64,000 nucleotides of DNA from Frateuria_A sp049727805 (GCF_049727805.1 NZ_JBCNYA010000001.1:1-64000); one strand, 5' to 3'; shown: positions 28,852 to 37,551, counted from the first letter of the stretch. Program-made: numbers and translations. Notes: generated from the sequence alone by a model not told the origin.

Positions 28852-29571
28852 ATGAGCGTGTCCCTCTTGCGGTCGTGGTACTCCATTGCCGCGGTCGCTG
28901 CCGCGCCGATGGTGCTTGCGCTCGTCGAGGTTTTCCATCCGCACCCGGATGACCTGTTCCACCTGGATGTTGAGAGGTGGATGCTCGTGCACTACGCACA
29001 GATTCCCCTGTTTCCGCTGGCCGCACTGTCAGTGGCTACGTTGGTGCGCCACCACACCGACTGGGCCGCGTGGCTGTGCAAGGCGGGCATGTTCGTGTTC
29101 GCGGTGGCCTTCACCTCGTTCGATACGGCGGCCGGCCTGGTGATCGGCTTGCTGGTGAAGGGTGCGCTGGCATCCGGGAATCCCGAATCCTGGCGCGACA
29201 TGATCGATGCGTTGTGGTTCGACCCGGTCCTCGGTGGCAAGGGCTTCACCGATGCACCGCTGATGGGGCTGATCGGCCGACTGGCGCTCTCGTTCGGCGC
29301 GGTGGCCGGCGCGATTTCGTTGAAGCGGGCCGGGCACGGCTGGTTGCCGGTGCTGCTGCTGGCGATCGCCAGCTTCGGCATCAACGTGTTCAAGTCGCAT
29401 TCCTGGCCTGGCGGGCCGCTGACCTTCGGCGGCATGGCATTGGCGGCCGGCTGGATACGCTGGGAAAGCCTGCGCCGGCAGGCGCGTGCCGTTGCATCGC
29501 TGCAGCAGGCCTCCGATGCCGTCGCGGGCCCGGAAGCCGACCCATCCAGGACGCGCGTCAGCGTGCGTTGA
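28852..29571 (+). CDS. Unknown multi-pass membrane protein
   Basis: I do not recognise the family. About 239 residues with roughly six hydrophobic segments (about 10-28, 50-66, 78-100, 140-155, 160-175, 185-200 counted from this start) and a short hydrophilic tail. An HPHPDDLFHLDVERW motif sits after the first helix, and GNPESWRDMIDALWFDPVLGG between later helices. A start 20 codons earlier (28792) is open; 28852 is preferred because it brings the first helix to the N-terminus, but neither has a clear ribosome site. It diverges from fabI and precedes the small-protein/AhpD-like/PLP cluster by 177 bases. Confidence 0.7.
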   Translation: MSVSLLRSWYSIAAVAAAPMVLALVEVFHPHPDDLFHLDVERWMLVHYAQIPLFPLAALSVATLVRHHTDWAAWLCKAGMFVFAVAFTSFDTAAGLVIGLLVKGALASGNPESWRDMIDALWFDPVLGGKGFTDAPLMGLIGRLALSFGAVAGAISLKRAGHGWLPVLLLAIASFGINVFKSHSWPGGPLTFGGMALAAGWIRWESLRRQARAVASLQQASDAVAGPEADPSRTRVSVR

Positions 29572-29748
29572 GCCGGGAAGGAGCGCCGCCTGCAGGCTTC
29601 GGCGCAACAGGCCCGCGTGACCTGCATCAATGCAGATGCGCCTGCTTGCGCGCATGGTGGGGCTTGCCGGGGCGCTCGCATGCGCCCGGCGTACATCCGG
29701 GTGCAGCCGCCCCCATCGCGACAGCGGCTGGCCGCCCGCGGAGGACGC

Positions 29749-29934
29749 ATGCTCATGAACCACGATTCCCCATCCCAGCAGCGCGAGCCGGACGTCGGCG
29801 CACGCCGCGCAACCGAACGCTGGATCGACGACGAGTTGGCGCAGAGCTTCCCGGCGAGCGACCCGCCCAGTTGGACGCTTGGTCCCGCGTCTCCCGGCGA
29901 CAACGCCGCCAACACCCGCGGGAGAGCGCCATGA
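29749..29934 (+). CDS. Small acidic FPASDPP-motif protein
   Basis: A 61-residue soluble protein whose core reads ERWIDDELAQSFPASDPPSWT. I recall this ELxxSFPASDPPSW motif from many short unannotated proteins of proteobacteria; no function is established. GGAGG at 29740-29744 lies 4 bases before ATG 29749 and 10 before the in-frame ATG 29755, so either start is possible. Its stop overlaps the ATG of the AhpD-like gene (ATGA), which makes the two translationally coupled and supports it being a real gene despite its size. Confidence 0.75.
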   Translation: MLMNHDSPSQQREPDVGARRATERWIDDELAQSFPASDPPSWTLGPASPGDNAANTRGRAP

Positions 29935-30281
29935 CCGGGCCGCTGTATCCCGAATCGACCGCAGCGCTCGCACGCAAGCGGAGCGAACTGGCGCCGGATG
30001 CGCTGAAGGCGTTCAAGGCGTTCAGCGCGGCGGTGTTCGCCGAAGGGGCGCTGCCGGCGCAGACCAAGCAATTGATCGCGGTAGCGGTGGCGCACGTCAC
30101 CCAGTGCCCCTATTGCATCAAGGGCCATACCGCCGAGGCTCTCAGGCAGGGCGCCAGCGAGCAGCAGATCATGGAAGCGATCTGGGTTGCTGCCGAAATG
30201 CGCGCCGGTGGCGCCTACGCACACGCCGCGCTGGCGCTGGACGTCATGCAGCAGCATGCGCACGCCCACGAAGGGGACTGA
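29931..30281 (+). CDS. Carboxymuconolactone decarboxylase / AhpD-like family protein
   Basis: A 116-residue AhpD-fold protein. The redox motif is present: Cys59 and Cys62 in CPYC followed by His66 (CxxCxxxH), preceded by LIAVAVAHVTQ and followed by AEALRQGASEQQIMEAIWVAAEMRAG. This pattern is typical of AhpD-like alkylhydroperoxidases rather than true carboxymuconolactone decarboxylases, which lack the two cysteines. The start overlaps the microprotein stop; the PLP enzyme starts four bases after its end. Likely a thiol redox or peroxide role, by family. Confidence 0.9.
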   Translation: MTGPLYPESTAALARKRSELAPDALKAFKAFSAAVFAEGALPAQTKQLIAVAVAHVTQCPYCIKGHTAEALRQGASEQQIMEAIWVAAEMRAGGAYAHAALALDVMQQHAHAHEGD

Positions 30282-30285
30282 ACCC

Positions 30286-31236
30286 GTGGCCACGCGCTTC
30301 CAGGGCCTGTCCGGCAGCATCCTCGACGCCATCGGGGATACGCCGCTGCTCGAGATCGGGGGCATCTACGCCAAGCTCGAGTTCCTCAACCCGTCCGGCT
30401 CGATCAAGGCGCGCATCGCCAAGTACATGATCGAGCGCGCCGAACAGGAGGGCTTGCTCAAGCCGGGCGACACCATCGTCGAGGCGACCAGCGGCAATAC
30501 CGGCAACGCACTGTCGATGGTCGCCGCGGTCAAGGGCTACCGCATGCTGGTGGTGATGCCCGAAGGCCTGTCCAGCGAACGCGTGGCGATCTCCCGCGCC
30601 TACGGCGCCGAGGTGCTGTTCTGCGGCAACTTCCACGTCGACCAGGCGCTCGCGCGCGCACGGGAGCTGGGAAGCCAGCCTGGCTTCTTCTTTCCGGGCC
30701 AGTTCGAATCGGAATGGAACGTGGAAGAGAACCGCCTCATCCTCGGCGCGGAAATCCTGGCCCAGCTGCCGTCCGGGCGACTGCCCGACGCGCTGGTGCT
30801 GGGCGTGGGCACGGGAGGCACGCTGATCGGCGTCGGCCAGGCTTTCCGCGCGGCCAACCCGCAGGTGCGGCTGTTCGCGATGGAGCCGAGCGAGTCATGC
30901 ACGATCCTCTGCGGCGAGATCGCCTCGCACGGCATCGAGGGCATTTCCGACGGCTTCGTGCCCGGCATCTTCCAGCGCCACGCCGACCTGGTGGACGACA
31001 TACTCAGCGTTTCGAGCGAGCAGGCGATTGCCGCCATGCGCCATCTCGCCCGCCGCTACGGCCTGCTGTGCGGCCCGAGTTCGGGCGCGCACCTGCTGGC
31101 CGCCCGGCGGGTGCGCGAACGCTTTCCGGAACTGAAGACCGTGGTCACTGCGTTCTGCGACGAGGGCGAGAAGTACCTGCACGACTACTTCATGCCTGGA
31201 CAGGAGACGGCATCCGCCGCACTGCAGTTCGGCTGA
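30286..31236 (+). CDS. Cysteine synthase-like PLP-dependent enzyme (fold type II)
   Basis: A 316-residue beta-family PLP enzyme. It has the Schiff-base Lys41 in NPSGSIKARIAKYM, the substrate and cofactor loop TSGNTGNAL (about 68-76), the phosphate-binding GVGTGGTL and the C-terminal LLCGPSSGAHLLAA serine loop. Overall it resembles O-acetylserine sulfhydrylase, but the acceptor loops differ from CysK and CysM, so the substrate is uncertain. GTG at 30286, four bases after the AhpD-like stop, is taken as start because it yields the usual N-terminus; an upstream in-frame ATG would overlap that gene. Confidence 0.88.
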   Translation: MATRFQGLSGSILDAIGDTPLLEIGGIYAKLEFLNPSGSIKARIAKYMIERAEQEGLLKPGDTIVEATSGNTGNALSMVAAVKGYRMLVVMPEGLSSERVAISRAYGAEVLFCGNFHVDQALARARELGSQPGFFFPGQFESEWNVEENRLILGAEILAQLPSGRLPDALVLGVGTGGTLIGVGQAFRAANPQVRLFAMEPSESCTILCGEIASHGIEGISDGFVPGIFQRHADLVDDILSVSSEQAIAAMRHLARRYGLLCGPSSGAHLLAARRVRERFPELKTVVTAFCDEGEKYLHDYFMPGQETASAALQFG

Positions 31237-31330
31237 CGCAATGGTGGTTGACGTGGATCAGGGCAGCGGGGCGGGCTGGATTCCATCATGCGGCGCCCGG
31301 CAGGTGCCGGTATCTTCCACGGAGCCCACG

Positions 31331-31570
31331 ATGCAGTTCGAACTGTCCACCGCCCATCCCGACGCAGCCTCGCTCACAGCCGCCATGCGCGCGCTCGATC
31401 CCCAGGCGAAGGTCGTCCTGGACACCGACCGCGGTCGCCTGGAAGTGCTGGCGAGCGCAAGCGGCCCGCAGATCCTCGAAGCGCTGGCGCGGATCGGCTG
31501 CGTGGCCCGTCCGCTGGAGAAGGAGGTGCACATCAGTGGCGGCAGTACCTGCTGCGGCCACTGCGGCTGA
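31331..31570 (+). CDS. Small HMA-fold-like protein with C-terminal CCGHCG motif
   Basis: A 79-residue protein with the beta-alpha-beta-beta-alpha-beta periodicity of heavy-metal-associated domains (MQFELSTAHP, helix 11-22, strands 27-31 and 36-41, helix 44-55). The usual N-terminal CxxC loop is absent. Instead Cys57 and a tail GGSTCCGHCG (Cys74, Cys75, His77, Cys78) provide thiols. GGAGCCCACG precedes the ATG. It follows the PLP enzyme by 94 bases. A metal or sulfur-carrier role is inference; the family is not firmly recognised. Confidence 0.7.
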   Translation: MQFELSTAHPDAASLTAAMRALDPQAKVVLDTDRGRLEVLASASGPQILEALARIGCVARPLEKEVHISGGSTCCGHCG

Positions 31571-31889
31571 TCGGCGGGCGGGTCGCCTCGTACACGAACC
31601 GCGCAGGCCGGGACGATACGAACAATCGTCGGCTTGCAGGACACGCGATCGCAGGAAAATGCCAGGTACGGCAGCGAGCCGGTGACCGGCTCGCCGCGGG
31701 CAATGCGGGGCCGTAGTCGACGCAGCGGAACGTCGCCGTGCCCGGCTCGCGCGTCGATGTCGGAGACGCGGCGCACCTGCGCGAAAAATTGCGGCGAACC
31801 GGCGATGCAGGCGCGATTCGGCGCCAGGTGTTGCGCTGGACGTTGGCGCCCCCACCTTGCGTGGGTCCGTCCCCGAACAAGGAACCGTC
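31571..31889. other. Non-coding gap with nothing recognised
   Basis: 319 bases between the HMA-like gene and the GST. Open frames here have no ribosome site, no family resemblance and atypical composition. The sequence AGCCGGTGACCGGCTCGCC (about 31677-31695) forms a short hairpin. No tRNA, terminator or repeat is seen. Confidence 0.5.
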
Positions 31890-32594
31890 GTGCCCGACCT
31901 GTCCGCCTTCCCGATCACTGCGCGCTGGCCGGCGCGGCATCCCGAGCGCATCCAGCTCTATTCGCTCAACACGCCCAATGGCGTGAAGGTGTCGATCATG
32001 CTGGAAGAGACTGGGTTGGCGTATGAGCCGCACCTGGTCGACATCATGCGCGACGAGAACAAGACGCCGGAGTTCCTCTCGCTCAACCCCAACGGCAAGA
32101 TCCCCGCGATCATCGACCCGGACGGGCCGGGCGGCGAACCGATCGGCCTGTTCGAGTCCGGTGCGATCCTGCTCTATCTCGCCGAGAAAGCCGGCAGGTT
32201 CCTGTCGCCGGATCCGGCATTGCGCTGGGAGACCATCCAGTGGGTGTTCTTCCAGATGGCAGCGATCGGGCCGATGTTCGGCCAGGTGGGCTTCTTCAAC
32301 AAATTCGCCGGCCGCGAGTACGAGGACAAGCGGCCGCTCAGGCGCTACGTCGACGAATCGCGCCGGCTGCTCGGCGTACTGGAAGCGCGCCTGGACGGAC
32401 GGCCCTGGCTGATGGGCGAGGACTACAGCATCGCCGACATCGCCACGCTGGGCTGGGTGCGCAACCTGATCGGCCTCTACGAGGCGCGCGACCTGGTGCA
32501 TTTCGACGAGCTGTCGAACGTGCCTGCGTGGCTGGAGCGCGGACTGGCCCGTCCGGCCGTGCAACGTGGCTTGCAGATCCCGGGGCGCGGCTAG
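31890..32594 (+). CDS. Glutathione S-transferase, Nu class (YghU/YfcG-like)
   Basis: A 234-residue cytosolic thioredoxin-fold plus all-helical protein. The N-terminal LYSLNTPNGVKVSIMLEE has the Thr-Pro-Asn element that replaces the catalytic Ser or Cys in Nu-class enzymes, which reduce disulfides and peroxides using bound glutathione. PNGKIPAIIDPDG and LFESGAILLYLAEK complete the GSH site. The GTG start at 31890 follows CAAGGAACC; it gives a short extension usual for YghU types. Its stop codon shares the tetranucleotide CTAG with the stop of the convergent hydrolase. Confidence 0.92.
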   Translation: MPDLSAFPITARWPARHPERIQLYSLNTPNGVKVSIMLEETGLAYEPHLVDIMRDENKTPEFLSLNPNGKIPAIIDPDGPGGEPIGLFESGAILLYLAEKAGRFLSPDPALRWETIQWVFFQMAAIGPMFGQVGFFNKFAGREYEDKRPLRRYVDESRRLLGVLEARLDGRPWLMGEDYSIADIATLGWVRNLIGLYEARDLVHFDELSNVPAWLERGLARPAVQRGLQIPGRG

Positions 32595-33415
32595 CGGTCC
32601 GGTTGCCGGCCGGCGTCCGTGCGCACGGCTGGCAGCGCGGCATCGGGCGGGATCCGTGGCCGTTGGTTCTGCTCGGGGCCGGCATGGTCCAGCAGCGTAC
32701 GCAAGGCCGGCTTCCAGAGCGTCCAGTTGTGATGGCCGGGCAGCCTGAACACCTGTCCGGCCGGCAACTGTGCGGCCAGCAGGCCGATGCGGTCGCGGAA
32801 GCGTTCCTTGTCGCCGTACGCCAGCCACACAGAGCGGGGGCGCCCGGGGCGATCGGACCAGCGCTGGATGTAGCGCCATAGCTCGCGCTGGTAGGTCGCG
32901 GGGGTGAATGCCTGCGCGGGCCCCGGTCGCCAAAGATCCAGGCCGCCGGCCGCCTGGATCTCGCGGTAGAGCGGCCTGTCGCCCAGGTAGGGCGAGATCA
33001 GCAGCATGCCATCGAGCTGGCCCGGGTACGCCCGGTCGTACATCAGCGCGCCCAGGCCGCCGAGCGAGATGCCGGCCAGCCAGACCTGGTCGTAGTGCCT
33101 CGCGCGGGCCGGTGCGAGGATCTCGTCGTGCAGGCGCTGGACCGCGCGGCCCTGCCGGTAGAAAGGCATGGTGAGGCCGGCGAGCACGACGTCCGCGTCT
33201 GGCCACTGGCCGTGGATGATCTGCGCGGTGCCGCGCCGTGCGAGCGAATCCGCGTCGTCGCCGCGCCCGGGCAGCATCACCACCAGTCGGTGCGCCGGTT
33301 GCGCGGCCGGAATGAAGCGGGTTGGGATCGGCCGGGTGACGTCGCCTCCCGTGCTGCATGCCGCCAGCAGCAGGGCGGCGAGCGAGTGGAGCAGGGCGGA
33401 CGGTTGCAGGCGCAT
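32591..33415 (-). CDS. Alpha/beta-hydrolase lipoprotein
   Basis: A 274-residue predicted lipoprotein esterase or hydrolase. The signal peptide ends in the lipobox LLAAC with Cys20. The hydrolase core has the oxyanion region VVMLPGRGDD (about 45-54), the nucleophile Ser117 in AGISLGG, and a His in LPGHHNWTLW. A proline- and arginine-rich C-terminal tail follows. The start at 33415 is chosen because it puts the signal peptide first; 16 in-frame upstream codons are basic and unlikely. Substrate unknown. It is in the same direction as the DsbA-like and acylase genes. Confidence 0.85.
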   Translation of the reverse strand: MRLQPSALLHSLAALLLAACSTGGDVTRPIPTRFIPAAQPAHRLVVMLPGRGDDADSLARRGTAQIIHGQWPDADVVLAGLTMPFYRQGRAVQRLHDEILAPARARHYDQVWLAGISLGGLGALMYDRAYPGQLDGMLLISPYLGDRPLYREIQAAGGLDLWRPGPAQAFTPATYQRELWRYIQRWSDRPGRPRSVWLAYGDKERFRDRIGLLAAQLPAGQVFRLPGHHNWTLWKPALRTLLDHAGPEQNQRPRIPPDAALPAVRTDAGRQPDR

Positions 33416-33545
33416 GCATGGGGCCCGGAGTGGGAACCGGCGCGAGCGTGCGCCGGCTGGCATGAAGGCGATGCACGCAGCGTAGCCAGCCCTTGGCTCC
33501 TACACCACGATCGGCCCGTCCTCGGCCACTCGCCCTAGGCGCGGG

Positions 33546-34205
33546 TCAGCCTGGCGCCGCAGCCGCGATCTCGCGCAGGGCCTGCTCGAACACCTCCGGC
33601 GGCTGCCCGCCGGGGATCAGGTGCGTGCCGTTGACGATGGTCGCCGGCACGGAACGGATGCCGCGCTGCTGGAAGAACGCCTCCTGCGCCCGCACGTCCT
33701 CGGCGTAGGCGCCGGTTTCCAGCACGCGCCGCGCTTCGTCGCGGTCGAGTCCCGCCTCGCCGGCCAGCCGCACCAGCACCTCGTGCGAAGCCACGTCCTC
33801 GCCGTCGGTGAAGTAGGCGCGCAGCAGCGCCTTCTTCAGCGCCAGGTGGCGGCCCTGCAGTTCGGCCCAGTGCAGCAGGCGGTGCGCGTCGAACGTGTTG
33901 TAGACGCGGCTGCCCACGCCGACGTTGAAGGCGAAACCCAGCGCCGCCGCACGTTCACGGATCACCGCGCGGTTGGCCTCGACCTGGGCCATGCCGATGC
34001 CGTACTTGTGCATCAGGTGCTCGGTCGCATCCTCGCCTTCGGCAGGCAGCTGCGGATTGAGCTCGAACGGCTGCAGATGGATGTCCGCCTGCACCACGCC
34101 GTCCAGTTGCCTGAGCGCCTGCTCCAGCGCGCTGAGGCCGATCGCGCACCAGGGACAGGACACGTCGGAGACGAAGTCGATGCGAAGCGGTGCAGGGGCG
34201 GTCAT
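33546..34205 (-). CDS. DsbA family oxidoreductase (FrnE-like)
   Basis: A 219-residue DsbA/2-hydroxychromene-isomerase-fold protein without signal peptide, so probably cytosolic. The active site is Cys17-Pro-Trp-Cys20 in SDVSCPWC, followed by a helical insertion and the cis-proline loop RSVPATIVNG near residue 190. FrnE-type proteins act as disulfide isomerases in oxidative stress in some bacteria. The start at 34205 gives the family N-terminus; 15 upstream in-frame codons are rejected. It follows the acylase gene with 111 bases between. Confidence 0.9.
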   Translation of the reverse strand: MTAPAPLRIDFVSDVSCPWCAIGLSALEQALRQLDGVVQADIHLQPFELNPQLPAEGEDATEHLMHKYGIGMAQVEANRAVIRERAAALGFAFNVGVGSRVYNTFDAHRLLHWAELQGRHLALKKALLRAYFTDGEDVASHEVLVRLAGEAGLDRDEARRVLETGAYAEDVRAQEAFFQQRGIRSVPATIVNGTHLIPGGQPPEVFEQALREIAAAAPG

Positions 34206-34316
34206 GTCGTACTCCGAAGCGGCTGCCGGAACCATCACATGGAGCAGCATGCCGGTATCTCAATCACAGCTGATCAAAGGTGGACCTCTCGGCATGCACC
34301 AGGGGCTCGCCCCGCT

Positions 34317-36563
34317 TTACCGGTACCTGGTTTCGCCCGGGTGGTAGACCTTCTCGGTGTGGCCCTTCAACTGCTCGGGCCAGTAGTAGACCTCGCGCAG
34401 GTTGCCGGTGGTGTAGCGCTCGGCCTCGTCGTTGAAGTGCGATGAGTCCGGGTGGCCGCTTTCGCCGCCGGCGGTGATCGCCCGCGCGCTCACCTTGGGG
34501 CCGAACTCCACCACCGCCACGAAGCTGTTGCCGCTGGTGCCGTAGTAGCGCTTCGTGCCCGGCCAGCGGTGCGCGCCGAAGGAGGCCAGCGAGCCCCAGC
34601 GCGAGGAGGTGAAGGGCACCGGGATGCTCGGCTTGCTGTCGTCGAACGGCTGCACCAGGTCGCCGTTGATGCGCTGGAAGCGGTTGATCTCGCCCCAGGG
34701 CACGCCCCAGTGGCCGAAATCCTTCTGCAGGCGGTCCACGGCTTCGACCAGCGCATGCAGGCGCGCCTTCGAGCCGGCCTTCTCGGCCATGGCGTCGTAG
34801 ATCGACAGGCCCTCGGCGGTGTCGGCCTTGCTTACTTCGTCCCACAGCGTGTCGCCCCAGAACACCGCCAGCGAGGTCGGCATCGAGGCGATGCCCCAGC
34901 GGTAATCCCAGTGCCGGAGCATGGCGATCGGACCGGCCAGCTTCTTCTTCAAGGGATCGCTCGCCGGCAGCGCGTCGTAGTCGGCGATCAGGATCGGGAT
35001 CTGCCGCGCGAAGGCGGGCAGGTAGGAATCGAACGCGGCGGTGATCAGCGAGTCGCGGGTGAAGTCGTCCTGGCCGGTGAGCACGCGGATGGCGTGCAGG
35101 CCGCGCGGGTTCTCGCCGAAGGTGTCCATGTAGCGCGGGAAGTCGGCCTTCTTCGGGCTGTCCTTGCCGGCGGCGGAGTAGGGCCAGTTGTTCGTGTTGT
35201 AGACCCAGCCGTTGGCGGGATTGAACACGTGCGGCGCCTGGTCCAGCGGCGTGAGGCCCTGCCAGTCGGTGGCGGGGTCGGAGCCGTCCACCGGCCTGGT
35301 GTAGTCGAAGCGATCGTCGCGCTTGGGGATGAACTGCGGATGCAGGTAGGCGATCTCGCCCTTGTCGTCAGCGAACAGCGTGTTGTTGGACGAATTGGCC
35401 TTGAGCTCGGCGACCTTCATGTAGCTGGCGTAGTCGTGCGCCTTGGTGCGCAGCCAGCTCTGCTCCAGCGCGGGGATTGGCCGGTTCATCAGCGCCATGG
35501 CGATCCATTTGTCGTGCGCTTCGCGCACGATCGGGCCGTGGTGGGTGAAGTAGGCGGTGAAGCTGCGTTTGGCCATCGAGCCGTCCTTCGCGCGATAGGA
35601 CAGGGTGATCTCGCGCTCGGTGACCGGCCGCAGTTCCTTGCCGTAGCGGTAGTACGGCTTGCCGTCCTTGCGCACGATGGTCTCGGCGAATTCGTCCACC
35701 ACGTCGGCGCCGGTGGAGGTATGCATCCAGCCGATGTGGTGGTTGAAGCCCTGGTAGACGAAGAACTGGCCCCAGGTCACCGCACCGTAGGCGTCCAGGC
35801 CCGCGTCGGAACTCATCTGCAGCTCCGAGCGGAAGAAGAACGAGGTGTGCGGATTGATCAGGAGCAGCGCGTGGCCGTCGGCGGTGAGCCTGGGTGCGAT
35901 GGCGATGCCGTTGGAACCGGTTGGTTCGACCCAGCTCGGGTGCGTGTCGGCGATCGCCACCGGCACGGGCGTGTCGCCCGATTTGCCGTAGAACGCCTGC
36001 AGCTGCTTGAGCGAGACCCGCTCGATGTCGCCGCCGATGCTGCCCTCGGTGAAGCTCAGCGCCATCCACGGTTCGTAGCGCGTGATCACGCGCGGGTGCA
36101 CGTCCGGATGCGTGGCCAGGTAGTAGTTGAGCCCGTCGGCCCAGGCGTTCATCAGCTGCTTCAGCCAGTCGGGACTTCGCGCGTACAGCTTCTTCAGTTC
36201 CACCGGGTCGATGAAGAGCTGCTGGCGCAGGTCCGACCAGAGCGCCTGCTCGCCTTCGGCCTCGGCCAGCCGGCCCAGCGAGTTGAGGTAGTTGGTCTCG
36301 ACGCGGTTGAAATCGTCCTCGGCCTGCGCGTAGACCATGCCGAACACCGCGTCCGCGTCGGTCTTGCCATGCACGTGGGCGATGCCCCAGTCGTCGCGGG
36401 TGATCGTCACCGCTTGCGCTTCCTGCTTCCAGCGCGCCTGCTCGCCGGCGTCCGCGTGGGCGGTACCGGCCAGGCCGAACGCAAGCAGGGTGGCCAGGGA
36501 CAGGGCGCGCGGCGCGTGGCGCAGCATCGGACGGACCGGCTTGGACGAAATGGTGGCAAGCAT
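34317..36563 (-). CDS. Penicillin-acylase family Ntn-hydrolase, secreted
   Basis: Periplasmic or secreted amide hydrolase made as a precursor that self-cleaves. The 748 residues have a signal peptide (about 1-37, hydrophobic core LSLATLLAFGLAG, likely cut after AHA), an alpha chain and the autocatalytic nucleophile Ser217 in EPTGSNGIAIA that becomes the beta-chain N-terminus. Further signatures are LLINPHTSFFFRSEL and SSNNTLFADDKGEIAYLH. The family cleaves acyl-homoserine lactones, beta-lactams or other N-acyl amines; the substrate here is not deducible. It is divergent from the amidase gene. Confidence 0.92.
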   Translation of the reverse strand: MLATISSKPVRPMLRHAPRALSLATLLAFGLAGTAHADAGEQARWKQEAQAVTITRDDWGIAHVHGKTDADAVFGMVYAQAEDDFNRVETNYLNSLGRLAEAEGEQALWSDLRQQLFIDPVELKKLYARSPDWLKQLMNAWADGLNYYLATHPDVHPRVITRYEPWMALSFTEGSIGGDIERVSLKQLQAFYGKSGDTPVPVAIADTHPSWVEPTGSNGIAIAPRLTADGHALLLINPHTSFFFRSELQMSSDAGLDAYGAVTWGQFFVYQGFNHHIGWMHTSTGADVVDEFAETIVRKDGKPYYRYGKELRPVTEREITLSYRAKDGSMAKRSFTAYFTHHGPIVREAHDKWIAMALMNRPIPALEQSWLRTKAHDYASYMKVAELKANSSNNTLFADDKGEIAYLHPQFIPKRDDRFDYTRPVDGSDPATDWQGLTPLDQAPHVFNPANGWVYNTNNWPYSAAGKDSPKKADFPRYMDTFGENPRGLHAIRVLTGQDDFTRDSLITAAFDSYLPAFARQIPILIADYDALPASDPLKKKLAGPIAMLRHWDYRWGIASMPTSLAVFWGDTLWDEVSKADTAEGLSIYDAMAEKAGSKARLHALVEAVDRLQKDFGHWGVPWGEINRFQRINGDLVQPFDDSKPSIPVPFTSSRWGSLASFGAHRWPGTKRYYGTSGNSFVAVVEFGPKVSARAITAGGESGHPDSSHFNDEAERYTTGNLREVYYWPEQLKGHTEKVYHPGETRYR

Positions 36564-36756
36564 GCGTGGCTCCCCTTGCGTTGGCTGGGCCGGGAACCGC
36601 GTGCCGCCTGTCCGCCGGACGTCGCCGGCAACCATAGCAGGCAAGGGCGCGCTGTCGAACCGGACGGGCCTGCGTCGCAGGCGGGACGATCCGCCCTTGA
36701 CGCATGCCAGGCGCCTGCGGCAGGTTCCGGGCTTCCCCGTCACCCATGCGAGCGCC

Positions 36757-37551
36757 GTGTCCTTCCTTCGTCCCGGGTGCGCGACCCTGCTTCGCGCGAG
36801 CCGTCTCTTTCCGCTGGCGCTGCTGCTGGCCGGCCTGGCTGCCTGCGGCCCGGTGCGCAACCCGATGGCCCGCTGGGTGCCTTCGCCCAACTACGACCAG
36901 CGCCGGCCGGTGGCGATCGTGATCCACTTCACCGACCAGCATTCGGTGCAGGAAAGCCTGCACACCCTGCGCACCGCCAACAGCGGCGGGCCGGTGAGCG
37001 CGCACTACCTGATCGGCAGCGACGGCGGCATCTACCAGCTGGTCGCCGACAGCAAGCGCGCCTGGCAGGCCGGACCCGGGCGCTGGGGCACGATCACCGA
37101 CCTCAATTCGGCGTCGATCGGGATCGAGCTGGACAACGACGGGCACACGCCTTTCACCCCCGCGCAGATCGACAGCCTGCTGCGCCTGCTCGCCGACCTC
37201 ACCACGCGCCTGCACATCCCGCCTACCCAGGTCATCGGCCACGAAGACCTGGCGCCCGGCCGCAAGGACGATCCCGGCCCGCTGTTCCCCTGGCAGCGCC
37301 TGGCCGACGCCGGGTTCGGACTGTGGCCGCGCGGTCCGCTGGTCGACCCGCCGCCGGGCTTCGATCCCTGGATGGCGCTGGCGCTGGTCGGCTACCCGCT
37401 GGACGACCGCCCCGCCGCGGTGCGCTCCTTCCACCACCATTTCCGCGGCATGGACGGCGACACGCTGGACGAACAGGACCTGCGCGTGCTGTACGCACTG
37501 GCCTGCCAGTTGACGGGAACACCCGAGGTGATGCCGGCCGTCTCTCCGTAA
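36757..37551 (+). CDS. AmpD-type N-acetylmuramoyl-L-alanine amidase lipoprotein
   Basis: Zinc amidase of the Amidase_2 family acting on peptidoglycan or muropeptides, predicted lipid-anchored. The signal peptide ends in lipobox LAGLAAC (Cys about 28). Zinc ligands are the His of VIHFTDQH, His of IGHEDLAP and the Asp of GRKDDPGP; VSAHYLIGSDGGIYQLV is also diagnostic. A C-terminal region (about 195-264) with DERPAA-type spacing resembles the peptidoglycan-binding tail of AmiD. About 264 residues from GTG 36757. No ATG in frame gives a signal peptide at the start, so the start is the least certain point. Confidence 0.85.
   Translation: MSFLRPGCATLLRASRLFPLALLLAGLAACGPVRNPMARWVPSPNYDQRRPVAIVIHFTDQHSVQESLHTLRTANSGGPVSAHYLIGSDGGIYQLVADSKRAWQAGPGRWGTITDLNSASIGIELDNDGHTPFTPAQIDSLLRLLADLTTRLHIPPTQVIGHEDLAPGRKDDPGPLFPWQRLADAGFGLWPRGPLVDPPPGFDPWMALALVGYPLDDRPAAVRSFHHHFRGMDGDTLDEQDLRVLYALACQLTGTPEVMPAVSP

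Noticed and set aside
31258..31776. A 172-codon minus-strand gene across the HMA-like gene and the following gap
   Set aside because: It is antisense to the better supported HMA-like gene, has no ribosome site, and its translation shows no domain.
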